Assembly (NCBI GenBank): GCA_020629335.1
Contig: JAHDDN010000158.1
Coordinates: 1 to 10,963, forward strand
Length of the DNA stretch: 10,963 bases
DNA from: Chitinophagales bacterium
GTDB lineage: Bacteria; Bacteroidota; Bacteroidia; Chitinophagales; UBA2359
Direction: 5' to 3'
Each line of letters begins with the position of its first letter. The first letter of the stretch is position 1. The notes under the pieces were generated by a model. That model saw only the letters and a program-made list of their open reading frames with translations, was not told the DNA's origin and did not search any database. Shown here piece by piece: positions 1-6,429 of this stretch. The position numbers and the translations under genes are program-made.

Positions 1-1193
1 ATAATTGAGATGCAATCATGTAATTGCTCTTCTGTAATTACTAATGGAGGAGCAAAACGAATCTTATCGCCATGCGTTGGTTTGGCCAAAAGGCCATTAT
101 CTCTTAAGTTCAGACATAGTTGCCAAGCAGCTTCTTTGTCTGGGTGATTGATAACGATGGCATTTAATAAACCTTTACCTCTTACTGTACTGATAAGATC
201 AGATGGAATAGCTCGAAGCTCATCTCTTAGGATTTGTCCCATCTTTTCAGCATGTTCCGCTAGATTCTCATCTACTAATACTTCTAAAGCCGCCATTGCT
301 ACTTTACAAGCCAGCGGATTACCACCATAGGTAGAACCGTGTTCACCTGGTTTGATACAAAGCATGATCTCATCATCAGCAAGTACAGCAGATACAGGGA
401 AAACACCTCCCGATAATGCTTTACCCAAGATCAAGATATCTGGCTTGACATCTTCGTGATCGCAACAAAGCATTTTGCCTGTACGAGCCAAGCCTGTTTG
501 TACTTCATCAGCAATGAAAAGAACTTCATTATCTTTACAGATTTGGTATGCTTTAGATAGGTAGCCATCATCAGGTACTACTACCCCTGCTTCTCCTTGG
601 ATAGGTTCTACCATAAAGCCCGCTACTGTTGGATCTTTAACGGCTTCTTCTAAGGCAGCTAAGTCATTATAAGGAATGATAACATAACCTGGCATATAAG
701 GCCCGAAACCTTTAAAGCTAGACGGATCTTGAGAAGAAGAAATGGCCGCCAAAGTACGCCCCCAGAAATTACCTTCTACAAAGATTATTTTAGCTTGATT
801 TTCTGGAATACCTTTTTTGGTATAACCCCACTTACGACAAAGCTTGATAGCTGTTTCGCCGCCTTCGACACCAGTATTCATTGGTAATACCTTATCATAA
901 CCTAGAAGTTCAGTGATATACTTTTCGTATTCCCCAAGTACATTATTATAGAAAGCTCTTGATGTGAGCGTCAATGTTTGTGCTTGTGTATTTAAAGCAT
1001 TAAGTATATGTGGGTGGCAATGTCCTTGATTGACTGCTGAATAAGCAGATAAAAAATCATAATAATGTTTGCCTTCTACATCCCAAACATTCACTCCTTC
1101 TCCTTTAGCTAATACGACAGGTAGTGGATGATAATTATGCGCTCCATAGCGATCTTCCAACTCCATAAAATGTTGCGAGCTCATTACTTCCAT
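1..1193 (-). CDS. rocD: Ornithine aminotransferase (ornithine--oxo-acid transaminase), C-terminus cut by window edge
   Basis: Predicted PLP enzyme that moves the delta-amino group of ornithine to 2-oxoglutarate, giving glutamate semialdehyde (pyrroline-5-carboxylate) and glutamate; it links arginine breakdown to proline and glutamate metabolism in the cytoplasm. I translated the minus strand myself: 397 residues are visible from the ATG at 1193-1191, with no stop before base 1. Class-III aminotransferase landmarks are all present: [13 protein letters not shown] near residues 49-61, [11 protein letters not shown] (105-115), [10 protein letters not shown] (194-203), the PLP-pyridine aspartate in FIADEVQTG (Asp229), and the Schiff-base lysine in ILGKALSGG (Lys258), followed by [19 protein letters not shown] plus GNFWGRTL is typical of ornithine rather than acetylornithine aminotransferases. 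The family is usually about 400-410 residues, so only around ten residues should be missing. A good promoter lies just upstream. Identity is confident; regulation is not visible. Confidence 0.93.
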   Translation of the reverse strand, partial: MEVMSSQHFMELEDRYGAHNYHPLPVVLAKGEGVNVWDVEGKHYYDFLSAYSAVNQGHCHPHILNALNTQAQTLTLTSRAFYNNVLGEYEKYITELLGYDKVLPMNTGVEGGETAIKLCRKWGYTKKGIPENQAKIIFVEGNFWGRTLAAISSSQDPSSFKGFGPYMPGYVIIPYNDLAALEEAVKDPTVAGFMVEPIQGEAGVVVPDDGYLSKAYQICKDNEVLFIADEVQTGLARTGKMLCCDHEDVKPDILILGKALSGGVFPVSAVLADDEIMLCIKPGEHGSTYGGNPLACKVAMAALEVLVDENLAEHAEKMGQILRDELRAIPSDLISTVRGKGLLNAIVINHPDKEAAWQLCLNLRDNGLLAKPTHGDKIRFAPPLVITEEQLHDCISI

Positions 1194-1216
1194 ATTTGTT
1201 TTTTTTTAGATTCCTA

Positions 1217-1248
1217 CAAAATTACTTTTTTCGATCATGGAAAGCAAA
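1217..1248 (-). promoter_or_regulatory. Bacteroidota-type promoter for rocD
   Basis: On the minus strand TTTG (1248-1245) is followed after exactly 20 bases by TAATTTTG (1224-1217). This fits the consensus known for Bacteroidota housekeeping sigma factor promoters, TTTG, a spacer of about 19-21, then TAnnTTTG. Transcription would start roughly at 1208-1211, leaving a 5' leader of only about 15-20 bases before the rocD ATG at 1193. The match and spacing are seen directly; promoter activity is inferred. Confidence 0.65.
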
Positions 1249-1317
1249 TTTACTAGTTCGTTCTCTTTTGTTTGTACGCCATCGTTTTTTTATTTATTTT
1301 GAGAAAAACAATATATG

Positions 1318-1382
1318 AGCGATGAGTGTATAGTGTGTAGCGATTAGTATTACTCATCGCTACACACTATGCACTCATCGCT
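1318..1382. repeat. Near-perfect 65-base palindrome (32-bp arms, 1-base centre)
   Basis: Bases 1318-1349 and 1351-1382 are inverted copies of each other with two mismatches in 32 and a single T (1350) between them. As RNA it would form a long stem closed by a small loop; as DNA it could extrude as a cruciform. The motif agcgatgagtg opens the left arm and its complement closes the right arm. The same 11 bases recur at 4624-4634 inside a smaller palindrome, so this appears to be a dispersed repeat family. It could be a MITE-like or REP-like element or a bidirectional terminator; there is no T-tract after either arm, which weakens the terminator reading. Confidence 0.85.
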
Positions 1383-1525
1383 AGTTTCGGCTTAGGGATG
1401 GTAGCGGTACTCAGCGTAATGAAGTAGCTTACGAAACTTAGGCAGACGTAGGCTGGCCCGAAGGGCAGACAAGTATGCCTTAGTGGAGTAGCTGCTGAAT
1501 AGCTGAGTGAGAGCGGACAGCCCGA
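1383..1525. other. G+C-richer non-coding block, probable dispersed intergenic repeat
   Basis: This block sits between two palindromes and is visibly richer in G and C than the DNA around it. Minus-strand reading frames of 64 and 85 codons cross it, but I do not accept them as genes: they run through both flanking inverted repeats, have no recognisable domain, and their composition follows the repeats rather than a protein. One frame contains GLSALTQLFSS followed by STKAYLSALRAS; I recall similar strings in short hypothetical proteins annotated from Saprospira-type genomes, which would mean this is a repeated DNA unit often mis-called as coding. That recollection is unverified. A 4-bp stem with a 3-base loop (gcccgaagggc) lies near 1458-1468. 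Confidence 0.5.
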
Positions 1526-1602
1526 CCTGATTATATTTTGGCCATCGTTGGGCCGACACATAGGTACGGCCCCTACATAACGATGGCCAAAATATAATCA
1601 GG
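1526..1602. repeat. 77-base inverted repeat with 24-bp perfect arms and nested inner stem
   Basis: Bases 1526-1549 and 1579-1602 are exact inverted copies over 24 bp. Inside the loop a second stem pairs gggccg (1550-1555) with cggccc (1567-1572), with bases 1573-1578 left as a bulge. The result is one long, nested hairpin of the kind expected for a small non-autonomous element (MITE/REP-like). The inner GC-rich part resembles short palindromes scattered in many bacterial genomes, which is an impression rather than a match I can prove. No transposase is present in the window. A tight run of T does not follow the stem, so a simple terminator is less likely. Confidence 0.85.
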
Positions 1603-1644
1603 GAAGCCCCAAAATATAAAAGTAGATCAATAAAGTTCATTTTA

Positions 1645-1674
1645 TTCATAGTTCATCACTCATATTTCATAGTT
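1645..1674 (+). repeat. Two 9-bp direct repeats spaced by two helical turns before the permease gene
   Basis: The 9-mer ttcatagtt occurs at 1645-1653 and 1666-1674, start to start 21 bases, and ttcat also occurs at 1636 and 1652. Repeats one or two helical turns apart just upstream of a start codon (1690) can be regulator sites. Here the low-complexity AT-rich setting makes chance or decay of a simple repeat equally plausible. Confidence 0.35.
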
Positions 1675-1689
1675 AAAACTACCTCTTTC

Positions 1690-3465
1690 ATGACAATTTC
1701 GATAGCTATAGTGTTAGGTATTATAGTGCTGGCGATAGTGCTATTTGCGACCGAGAAGATTTCGGCGGATACTACAGCTTTGTTGGTGATGGTGTTATTG
1801 ATGCTAACGGGGATATTGACACCAGAGGAGGCATTATCAGGCTTTGCGCATGAGGGGACGATTAGTGTAATGGCTTTGTTGATTTTGAGTTTGGGATTGC
1901 AGAGTACAGGTGGCGTGATTTATGTTGGGAGATATATTGAGAAGATTGTGGGCCGAAATGAGATTCGGATGATTTTGATGCTGTCATTAGTGGTAGCTTT
2001 TGCTTCGGCATTTATTAGTAATACGGCGGTGGTGGCTATTTTGCTACCTGTCACCCAACAGCTAGCAAAGTTTGCCAATGTGAGTGTGAGTCGATTATTA
2101 ATGCCATTGTCATTTTCGGCTATGATAGGTGGCTCGATGACGATTATTGGAACTTCTACGAACATTATTGTGAGTTCTATCTATGAAGAACAATTTGGTA
2201 GAGCTTTTGGTATTTATGAATTTTCTAAATTGGGCTTTTGTTTATTAATTGCCTATTTGATATTTATGTTATTGATTGGTCGATTGATTTTGCCAAAGCA
2301 TAAGAAGGAGTCTGAATTGACAAAAGATTATGAATTAGATCAATATTTGACACAGGTAAAGGTGCTTAAAAAATCGCCTTTGATTGGTAAGCAAATAGTT
2401 GGTTCAAAATTGATTGAACGGCATCGAATCAGGGTGATTGAGATTGCTAGAGGAGATGAGATTGTTTTTTTACCAGAGGAGGTAGAAAAAGTGCATGAAG
2501 GAGATTTATTATTGATTAAAACCAATGTAGAGCGATTATTTCAGATTCGGGAGCGCTTGGGATTAAAGGTCAATAAAGATCGTACTTTGGATGATGAGGA
2601 GATGACTTCGGAAGATGCTATTTTGATAGAAGCGGTGATTGGTCTTAACTCATTTTTGGTGGGCAAAAAAGTAAGGGATGTTGATTTTAGAGAGGAGTTT
2701 AATGCCATTCCATTAGCAGTGCGTAGGAGTGGGGTAGCGGTGCCCAAAAGAGTGGCGGATATTGAGATTAAATTTGGGGATGTTTGGCTCTTTGAAGCGA
2801 GGCGAAATAAAATGGATAAATTTTATAATTCGCCTGATTTTATTGTCATGAGTAAGTTGAAGAAGACCAATTTGCGGAAGCGTAAAACGCTATTGTCTAC
2901 CATGATTGTGATTGGTTCTATTGCTGCTGCCTCCTTGAATTTATTACCATTAGTAGTAGCTGCTTTGACAGGCTGTATATTATTGTTTTTGACTCGTTGT
3001 GTATCTATGCGTTATATCTATCGCAAGTTGGATTGGCGGATTTTCTTTTTGTTAGCAGGCGTATTGCCTTTAGGAATCGCAATTGAAAAAACAGGTACCA
3101 GTGAGTGGATTGCAAATGGAATGGTCAGTATCGGTGCTGGCATGACAGCGCCTGCTTTTATCTCTTTATTATTCTTGTTGACGACTATATTGACTAGTTT
3201 TATGTCTAATAATGCGACGGCCATTATATTAGCTCCAATTGCGATTAATATAGCTTCTCAATTAGGAGTAGATCCCAAGCCTTTTTTAGTAGCAGTGATG
3301 TTTGCAGCGAGTACGAGCTTTTTGTCTCCATTAGGTTATCAAACCAATATGTTGATTTATGGCGCAGGAAAATATAAGTTTAGCGACTTTCTAAAAGTCG
3401 GTGGATTGCTCACGCTTGTGATTTGGATTTTAGCCAGCTTTTTGATTCCTTACTTTTATTTATAG
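1690..3465 (+). CDS. SLC13-family (DASS) anion permease with two central RCK_C (TrkA_C) domains
   Basis: Predicted inner-membrane secondary transporter of 591 residues. About six membrane segments fill residues 1-202, a soluble middle section runs from about 203 to 405, and a second membrane half follows (408-591). The family hallmarks are present in both halves: SNT at 110-112 with GTSTN at 154-158, and SNNAT at 516-520 with SPLGYQTN at 556-563; these form the paired re-entrant, cation- and substrate-binding loops. The soluble insert fits two RCK_C domains (about 222-295 and 308-382), each with the LIGK/LVGK...GD pattern, as in YfbS-like and sulfate-linked SLC13 proteins. Substrate could be sulfate, a dicarboxylate or another anion; the sequence does not decide. 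The ATG at 1690 places the first membrane helix at the N-terminus as usual; no Shine-Dalgarno is visible, normal for this phylum. Its 3' end nearly meets that of the opposite gene. Confidence 0.88.
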   Translation: MTISIAIVLGIIVLAIVLFATEKISADTTALLVMVLLMLTGILTPEEALSGFAHEGTISVMALLILSLGLQSTGGVIYVGRYIEKIVGRNEIRMILMLSLVVAFASAFISNTAVVAILLPVTQQLAKFANVSVSRLLMPLSFSAMIGGSMTIIGTSTNIIVSSIYEEQFGRAFGIYEFSKLGFCLLIAYLIFMLLIGRLILPKHKKESELTKDYELDQYLTQVKVLKKSPLIGKQIVGSKLIERHRIRVIEIARGDEIVFLPEEVEKVHEGDLLLIKTNVERLFQIRERLGLKVNKDRTLDDEEMTSEDAILIEAVIGLNSFLVGKKVRDVDFREEFNAIPLAVRRSGVAVPKRVADIEIKFGDVWLFEARRNKMDKFYNSPDFIVMSKLKKTNLRKRKTLLSTMIVIGSIAAASLNLLPLVVAALTGCILLFLTRCVSMRYIYRKLDWRIFFLLAGVLPLGIAIEKTGTSEWIANGMVSIGAGMTAPAFISLLFLLTTILTSFMSNNATAIILAPIAINIASQLGVDPKPFLVAVMFAASTSFLSPLGYQTNMLIYGAGKYKFSDFLKVGGLLTLVIWILASFLIPYFYL

Positions 3466-3473
3466 TGTCACTA
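3463..3473. other. Convergent stop codons inside an 11-base dyad
   Basis: The two convergent genes end 5 bases apart, and both stop codons are TAG lying at the outer ends of the perfect palindrome tagtg-t-cacta. The 5-bp stem is too weak for a terminator, and no other terminator fits between the genes, so transcripts from either side probably run into the opposite gene. Confidence 0.6.
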
Positions 3474-4523
3474 ACCCCCAATCAATTTGATGATAAATAC
3501 AAGCAGCACACTAATCACCAAGCCAAAGAATACCTTCCCTAAATCCATAAAGGCCATAGAAGTTACTCGCCTACTCAATTTGCGTTCTAAGTTGAATTGT
3601 ATTCCGATTTCACGACCAGCCAATAGTCCGATAAATACCCAAGTCGTACTCATTGGAATTTTTCCGCCCCATAAGCCCAAGGAGTCGTACTTGAAAATAT
3701 ACAAAACCACCCCATAAATCAAATCAATAAAGGTCGCCGAACGTATATCCGCTGTATTCGTTTTTTGTCGAACAACATCTTGCACAGCTCCCCCACGACT
3801 GTAGAAAATATAAGCCAATAAGCCTAAGAGTACACTTAAAGAAGCAAAGAAACCGATTGTAGATAAGCCCTCTCCGCCTTTCAAATAAATATAGATATTC
3901 GCCAAATCTTGCGTTAACCATTGCCACCATAAGAAGCCAGTCGCAAACCATTGCAAGACGATCCATACTGTTCTTTGATCCTTTTTCAGCGGATTGTTAA
4001 TAAAGTATTTTTCTGTCAATCTTGTAATAACCAGATAAATGACCAGGGCCGAACTCAAAGCTACCATATAACCCATAATCGACTTATAAATCATCTTACC
4101 CAACTTTGCGCTGGGATCTGTAATACTGGCCAGCATAGGCCCCACTTCACTCGGAATCTTATCCAAGGAAAATAAGGTCAAGATCATAAATGTCGTACTA
4201 ACAGGAATACCATATCGAGTCACCATCAATAAAACCAAAGGAGGCAATAAATAATACCATGAATAGACTTCAGGCATGGCAAACTTATCCAATCTACCAT
4301 AAGCAATTCCATACTGATAATCATACCAACCAAAAGGGTCTGCCCATCCCAATATCAAAACGGCTGATAATATGGCACCAGCATAAGCCCAAAGCACATA
4401 CCATTTAACATTGTCCTCATTCGATGTCAAAAAGGTACCCAATGTCTGGATCACATCATTTCCGACCACCGAATAAGATGCCAAAATGAATCCCAGCCAC
4501 ATTACTAATAAAGAAATATCCAT
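3471..4523 (-). CDS. Diverged PiT/PHO4-like integral membrane transporter
   Basis: A 350-residue polytopic membrane protein with roughly nine to ten hydrophobic segments. I do not recognise a named gene, but it carries remnants of the inorganic phosphate transporter (PiT, PHO4) signature twice, as expected of the inverted-repeat fold. In the first half GNDVIQTLGT (21-30) recalls the PiT GANDVANA motif, and GIPVSTT (105-111) recalls GxPVSTTH. In the second half TQDLAN (204-209) sits where the second NDVAN would be, and PMSTTW (290-295) matches the second STT. The histidine that normally follows STT is Phe in the first copy and Trp in the second, so substrate or ion may differ from ordinary PiT. 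Typical bacterial PiTs are longer (over 400 residues). The start at 4523 is chosen because it precedes the first helix. No accessory PhoU-like gene is adjacent. Transport role is inferred. Confidence 0.62.
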   Translation of the reverse strand: MDISLLVMWLGFILASYSVVGNDVIQTLGTFLTSNEDNVKWYVLWAYAGAILSAVLILGWADPFGWYDYQYGIAYGRLDKFAMPEVYSWYYLLPPLVLLMVTRYGIPVSTTFMILTLFSLDKIPSEVGPMLASITDPSAKLGKMIYKSIMGYMVALSSALVIYLVITRLTEKYFINNPLKKDQRTVWIVLQWFATGFLWWQWLTQDLANIYIYLKGGEGLSTIGFFASLSVLLGLLAYIFYSRGGAVQDVVRQKTNTADIRSATFIDLIYGVVLYIFKYDSLGLWGGKIPMSTTWVFIGLLAGREIGIQFNLERKLSRRVTSMAFMDLGKVFFGLVISVLLVFIIKLIGG

Positions 4524-4622
4524 GCTTAAATTTGAATTTGATGGTTTTTACAACAAGCTGTAAATATATCCTAAATTAAATCATTCCTGTCCTTGCCAAC
4601 ATTAATAAATCATTAACGAAAC

Positions 4623-4649
4623 TAGCGATGAGTGATGCGCTCATCGCTA
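4623..4649. repeat. 27-base palindrome related to the one at 1318-1382
   Basis: Perfect 10-bp arms (4623-4632 and 4640-4649) enclose a 7-base loop. Eleven bases, agcgatgagtg, are identical to the left arm of the larger palindrome, and gcgctcatcgcta (4637-4649) differs by one base from its right end (1371-1383). A short direct repeat, atgcgct, occurs at 4635-4641 and 4649-4655. It looks like a shortened member of the same repeat family. Confidence 0.75.
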
Positions 4650-4675
4650 TGCGCTAATTAAAACTTATTTTGCAC

Positions 4676-4683
4676 TATATTTG
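4676..4683 (+). promoter_or_regulatory. -7 box (TAnnTTTG) upstream of the acyl-CoA synthetase
   Basis: TATATTTG matches the Bacteroidota -7 element exactly and lies 51 bases before the synthetase ATG. I could not find a matching TTTG about 20 bases further upstream, because that position is close to the small palindrome, so the -33 element is weak or absent. The 5' leader would be about 45 bases. It is the best promoter candidate for the 4735-6216 gene. Confidence 0.5.
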
Positions 4684-4734
4684 CAGGGTTTAAAGAACAA
4701 TCGAACTTGAACATACAAATAAAGTGTTCCATTC

Positions 4735-6216
4735 ATGAAATTTTTAGAAACAAGCAGACAAAACCCTCAAAAAAAAGCCATTATTGACGAATGGGGGACT
4801 TATACTTATGCTCAATTAGAGCAAGCAAGCTCAAATATAGGTCAGTTACTTCTAAATGGAGAAAAAGACCTAAAAGAAAGCCGAGTAGCTTTTTTATGCC
4901 CACCCTCCTTTGAATATGTCGCAACTCAATGGGCCGTTTGGCGAAGTGGAGGAATTGCAGTGCCACTTTGCACCCAACATCCCAAGAGCGAAATGTCTTA
5001 TGTAATAGACGATAGCCAAGCCACTATATTAGTAGCACATCCACTTTATGAAGATATCCTTAATGAATTAGCAGAAGAAAAAGGCATCCGCCTGATATTG
5101 TTGGAAGATATAAAACTGGACATACCCAATACCACATCTTTTCCAAGTATTGATCCCAAAAGGAGAGCAATGATACTATATACTAGTGGTACAACTGGCA
5201 AACCTAAAGGAGTTGTTTCTACTCATCAAAATATAAACGCTCAGGTAGATTGTCTAATTAAAGCATGGGAATGGACGGCTGATGATCACATCTTACATGT
5301 CTTACCCTTACACCACACACATGGTATTATCAATAAACTCTGTTGCGCCATGTGGTCAGGAGCCACTTGTCAATTTATGTCAAAATTTAATGCAGTTGAA
5401 GTCTGGGGACAAATAGCCACCCAACAAATAAGCCTATTCATGGCTGTCCCCACTATCTACAAACGACTAATCACTGCCAGAAATAAAGCGGATCGTTCCT
5501 CTCACAGACAACTTAAAGCAGCCTGTGAAAAAATGCGACTCATGGTATCAGGTTCAGCTGCCTTGCCTGTTTCTACTCTTGAAGAGTGGCGAGAGATAAG
5601 TGGCCATACGCTCTTAGAACGATATGGCATGACCGAAATAGGGATGGCTTTATCTAATTCTTATAGAGAAGAACGCATTCCTGGTTTTGTAGGTCGTCCT
5701 CTACCAGGAGTTGAGACCAGAATTGTGGATGAAAATAATACATTAGTAGCCGAAGGAGAAATTGGAGAACTCCAAGTCAAAGGTCCTAACGTATTTCTGG
5801 AGTATTGGAATCGCCCAGAAGCTACGCAAGATGCTTTTGTAGACGGCTGGTTTAAAACAGGCGATATCGTCCAAATCATTAATGGCAATTATAAAATAGT
5901 AGGACGAAATTCTGTCGATATCATCAAATCGGGAGGATATAAAATCTCCGCCTTAGAAATAGAAGAAGTATTAAGAACCCATCCCGACATTGCAGAATGC
6001 GCCATAGTGGGCGTAGCAGATGAAGATTGGGGAGAAAGAGTATGTGCCGCCTTAGTTATGCGTACAGATCAAGAAATAACAGTCGAAGAATTAAAGCTTT
6101 GGGCCAAAGATAAATTAGCCCCTTACAAGATTCCCAGCAAGGTGAAATGCGTACCAGCATTAGTTAGTAATGTTATGGGAAAGGTGACAAAACCAGCGTT
6201 AAAGTTATTATTTTAA
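4735..6216 (+). CDS. AMP-forming acyl-CoA synthetase, malonyl-CoA synthetase (ACSF3/MatB) type
   Basis: A 493-residue cytoplasmic adenylate-forming enzyme: it activates a carboxylic acid with ATP to an acyl-AMP and then transfers it to coenzyme A. Motifs in order are the phosphate-binding loop LYTSGTTGKPKGV (148-160), PLHHTHG (191-197), VSGSAALP (271-278), the adenine-binding ERYGMTEIGMALSN (295-308), the ribose-binding Asp in TGD (Asp377), the hinge region around GRNSVDIIKSGGYKIS (390-405), and the C-terminal catalytic lysine in MGKVTK (Lys483). ERYGMTEIGMALSN is especially like mammalian ACSF3 and bacterial MatB, so malonate or methylmalonate is the best guess for substrate; other short-chain acids cannot be excluded. 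Full length for the family and apparently intact. It stands alone on the plus strand, with no malonate decarboxylase or transporter of the MatC type beside it. Its coding strand has more C than G, unlike its neighbours. Confidence 0.8.
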   Translation: MKFLETSRQNPQKKAIIDEWGTYTYAQLEQASSNIGQLLLNGEKDLKESRVAFLCPPSFEYVATQWAVWRSGGIAVPLCTQHPKSEMSYVIDDSQATILVAHPLYEDILNELAEEKGIRLILLEDIKLDIPNTTSFPSIDPKRRAMILYTSGTTGKPKGVVSTHQNINAQVDCLIKAWEWTADDHILHVLPLHHTHGIINKLCCAMWSGATCQFMSKFNAVEVWGQIATQQISLFMAVPTIYKRLITARNKADRSSHRQLKAACEKMRLMVSGSAALPVSTLEEWREISGHTLLERYGMTEIGMALSNSYREERIPGFVGRPLPGVETRIVDENNTLVAEGEIGELQVKGPNVFLEYWNRPEATQDAFVDGWFKTGDIVQIINGNYKIVGRNSVDIIKSGGYKISALEIEEVLRTHPDIAECAIVGVADEDWGERVCAALVMRTDQEITVEELKLWAKDKLAPYKIPSKVKCVPALVSNVMGKVTKPALKLLF

Positions 6217-6429
6217 TTGTGTAAGTAGTTGATTTTTAGAGGCTTAATATTGTTGTAACACTAACTTAACAATTCATTAACCCATTGTTGACATAATCAT
6301 AACTTTATATTAAGAAGTGCTTAACGCACAATTCATAGATATTTGTTCTCTTTGCAGGGCACTTAATGGATGAGGTGTATTCGTCTTCATTCTATTAATG
6401 ACCATTAATATTTAAATGCAGAGAAAAAA
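6217..6429 (+). other. 213-base leader region before the lipoprotein gene
   Basis: AT-rich gap with several ttaac motifs and no convincing terminator for the synthetase gene. No full TTTG-N20-TAnnTTTG match was found. A TATTGTTG at 6248-6255 has one mismatch to the -7 box but lacks a partner. The nonamer tttgcaggg at 6351-6359 is identical to 4680-4688, where it overlaps the -7 box of the synthetase gene, so transcription might start near 6360; here the preceding TA is missing. The leader may therefore be between 70 and 170 bases long. Confidence 0.3.

Larger units (their letters stand above)
1194..1689. other. 496-base intergenic region holding the rocD promoter and repeat cluster
   Basis: This is the largest gene-free stretch. 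It contains the rocD promoter (1217-1248), AT-rich spacer DNA (1249-1317), the 65-base palindrome, the G+C-richer block and the nested hairpin, then AT-rich sequence with repeated ttcat units up to the permease start. I see no tRNA, no riboswitch fold and no credible small gene. The promoter of the plus-strand permease must lie here, but I found no good match to TAnnTTTG in the last 90 bases. Confidence 0.7.

Noticed and set aside
148..330. Plus-strand 60-codon frame
   Set aside because: It is a shadow inside the well-supported rocD gene on the opposite strand.
1318..1382. Rho-independent terminator
   Set aside because: The stem is very long, has no T-tract on either side, and neither adjacent gene reads into it (rocD and the permease both point away).
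1318..1602. CRISPR array
   Set aside because: The repeats are palindromes of different sequence and length, with no regular repeat-spacer periodicity and no cas genes.
1367..1649. Two overlapping minus-strand reading frames of 64 and 85 codons as small genes
   Set aside because: They lie almost wholly in inverted repeats and the G+C-richer repeat block, have no domain, and no promoter or start context.
3724..3966. Minus-strand 80-codon frame
   Set aside because: It overlaps the PiT-like gene in another frame on the same strand; the long gene has the membrane-protein pattern and PiT motifs, this frame has neither.
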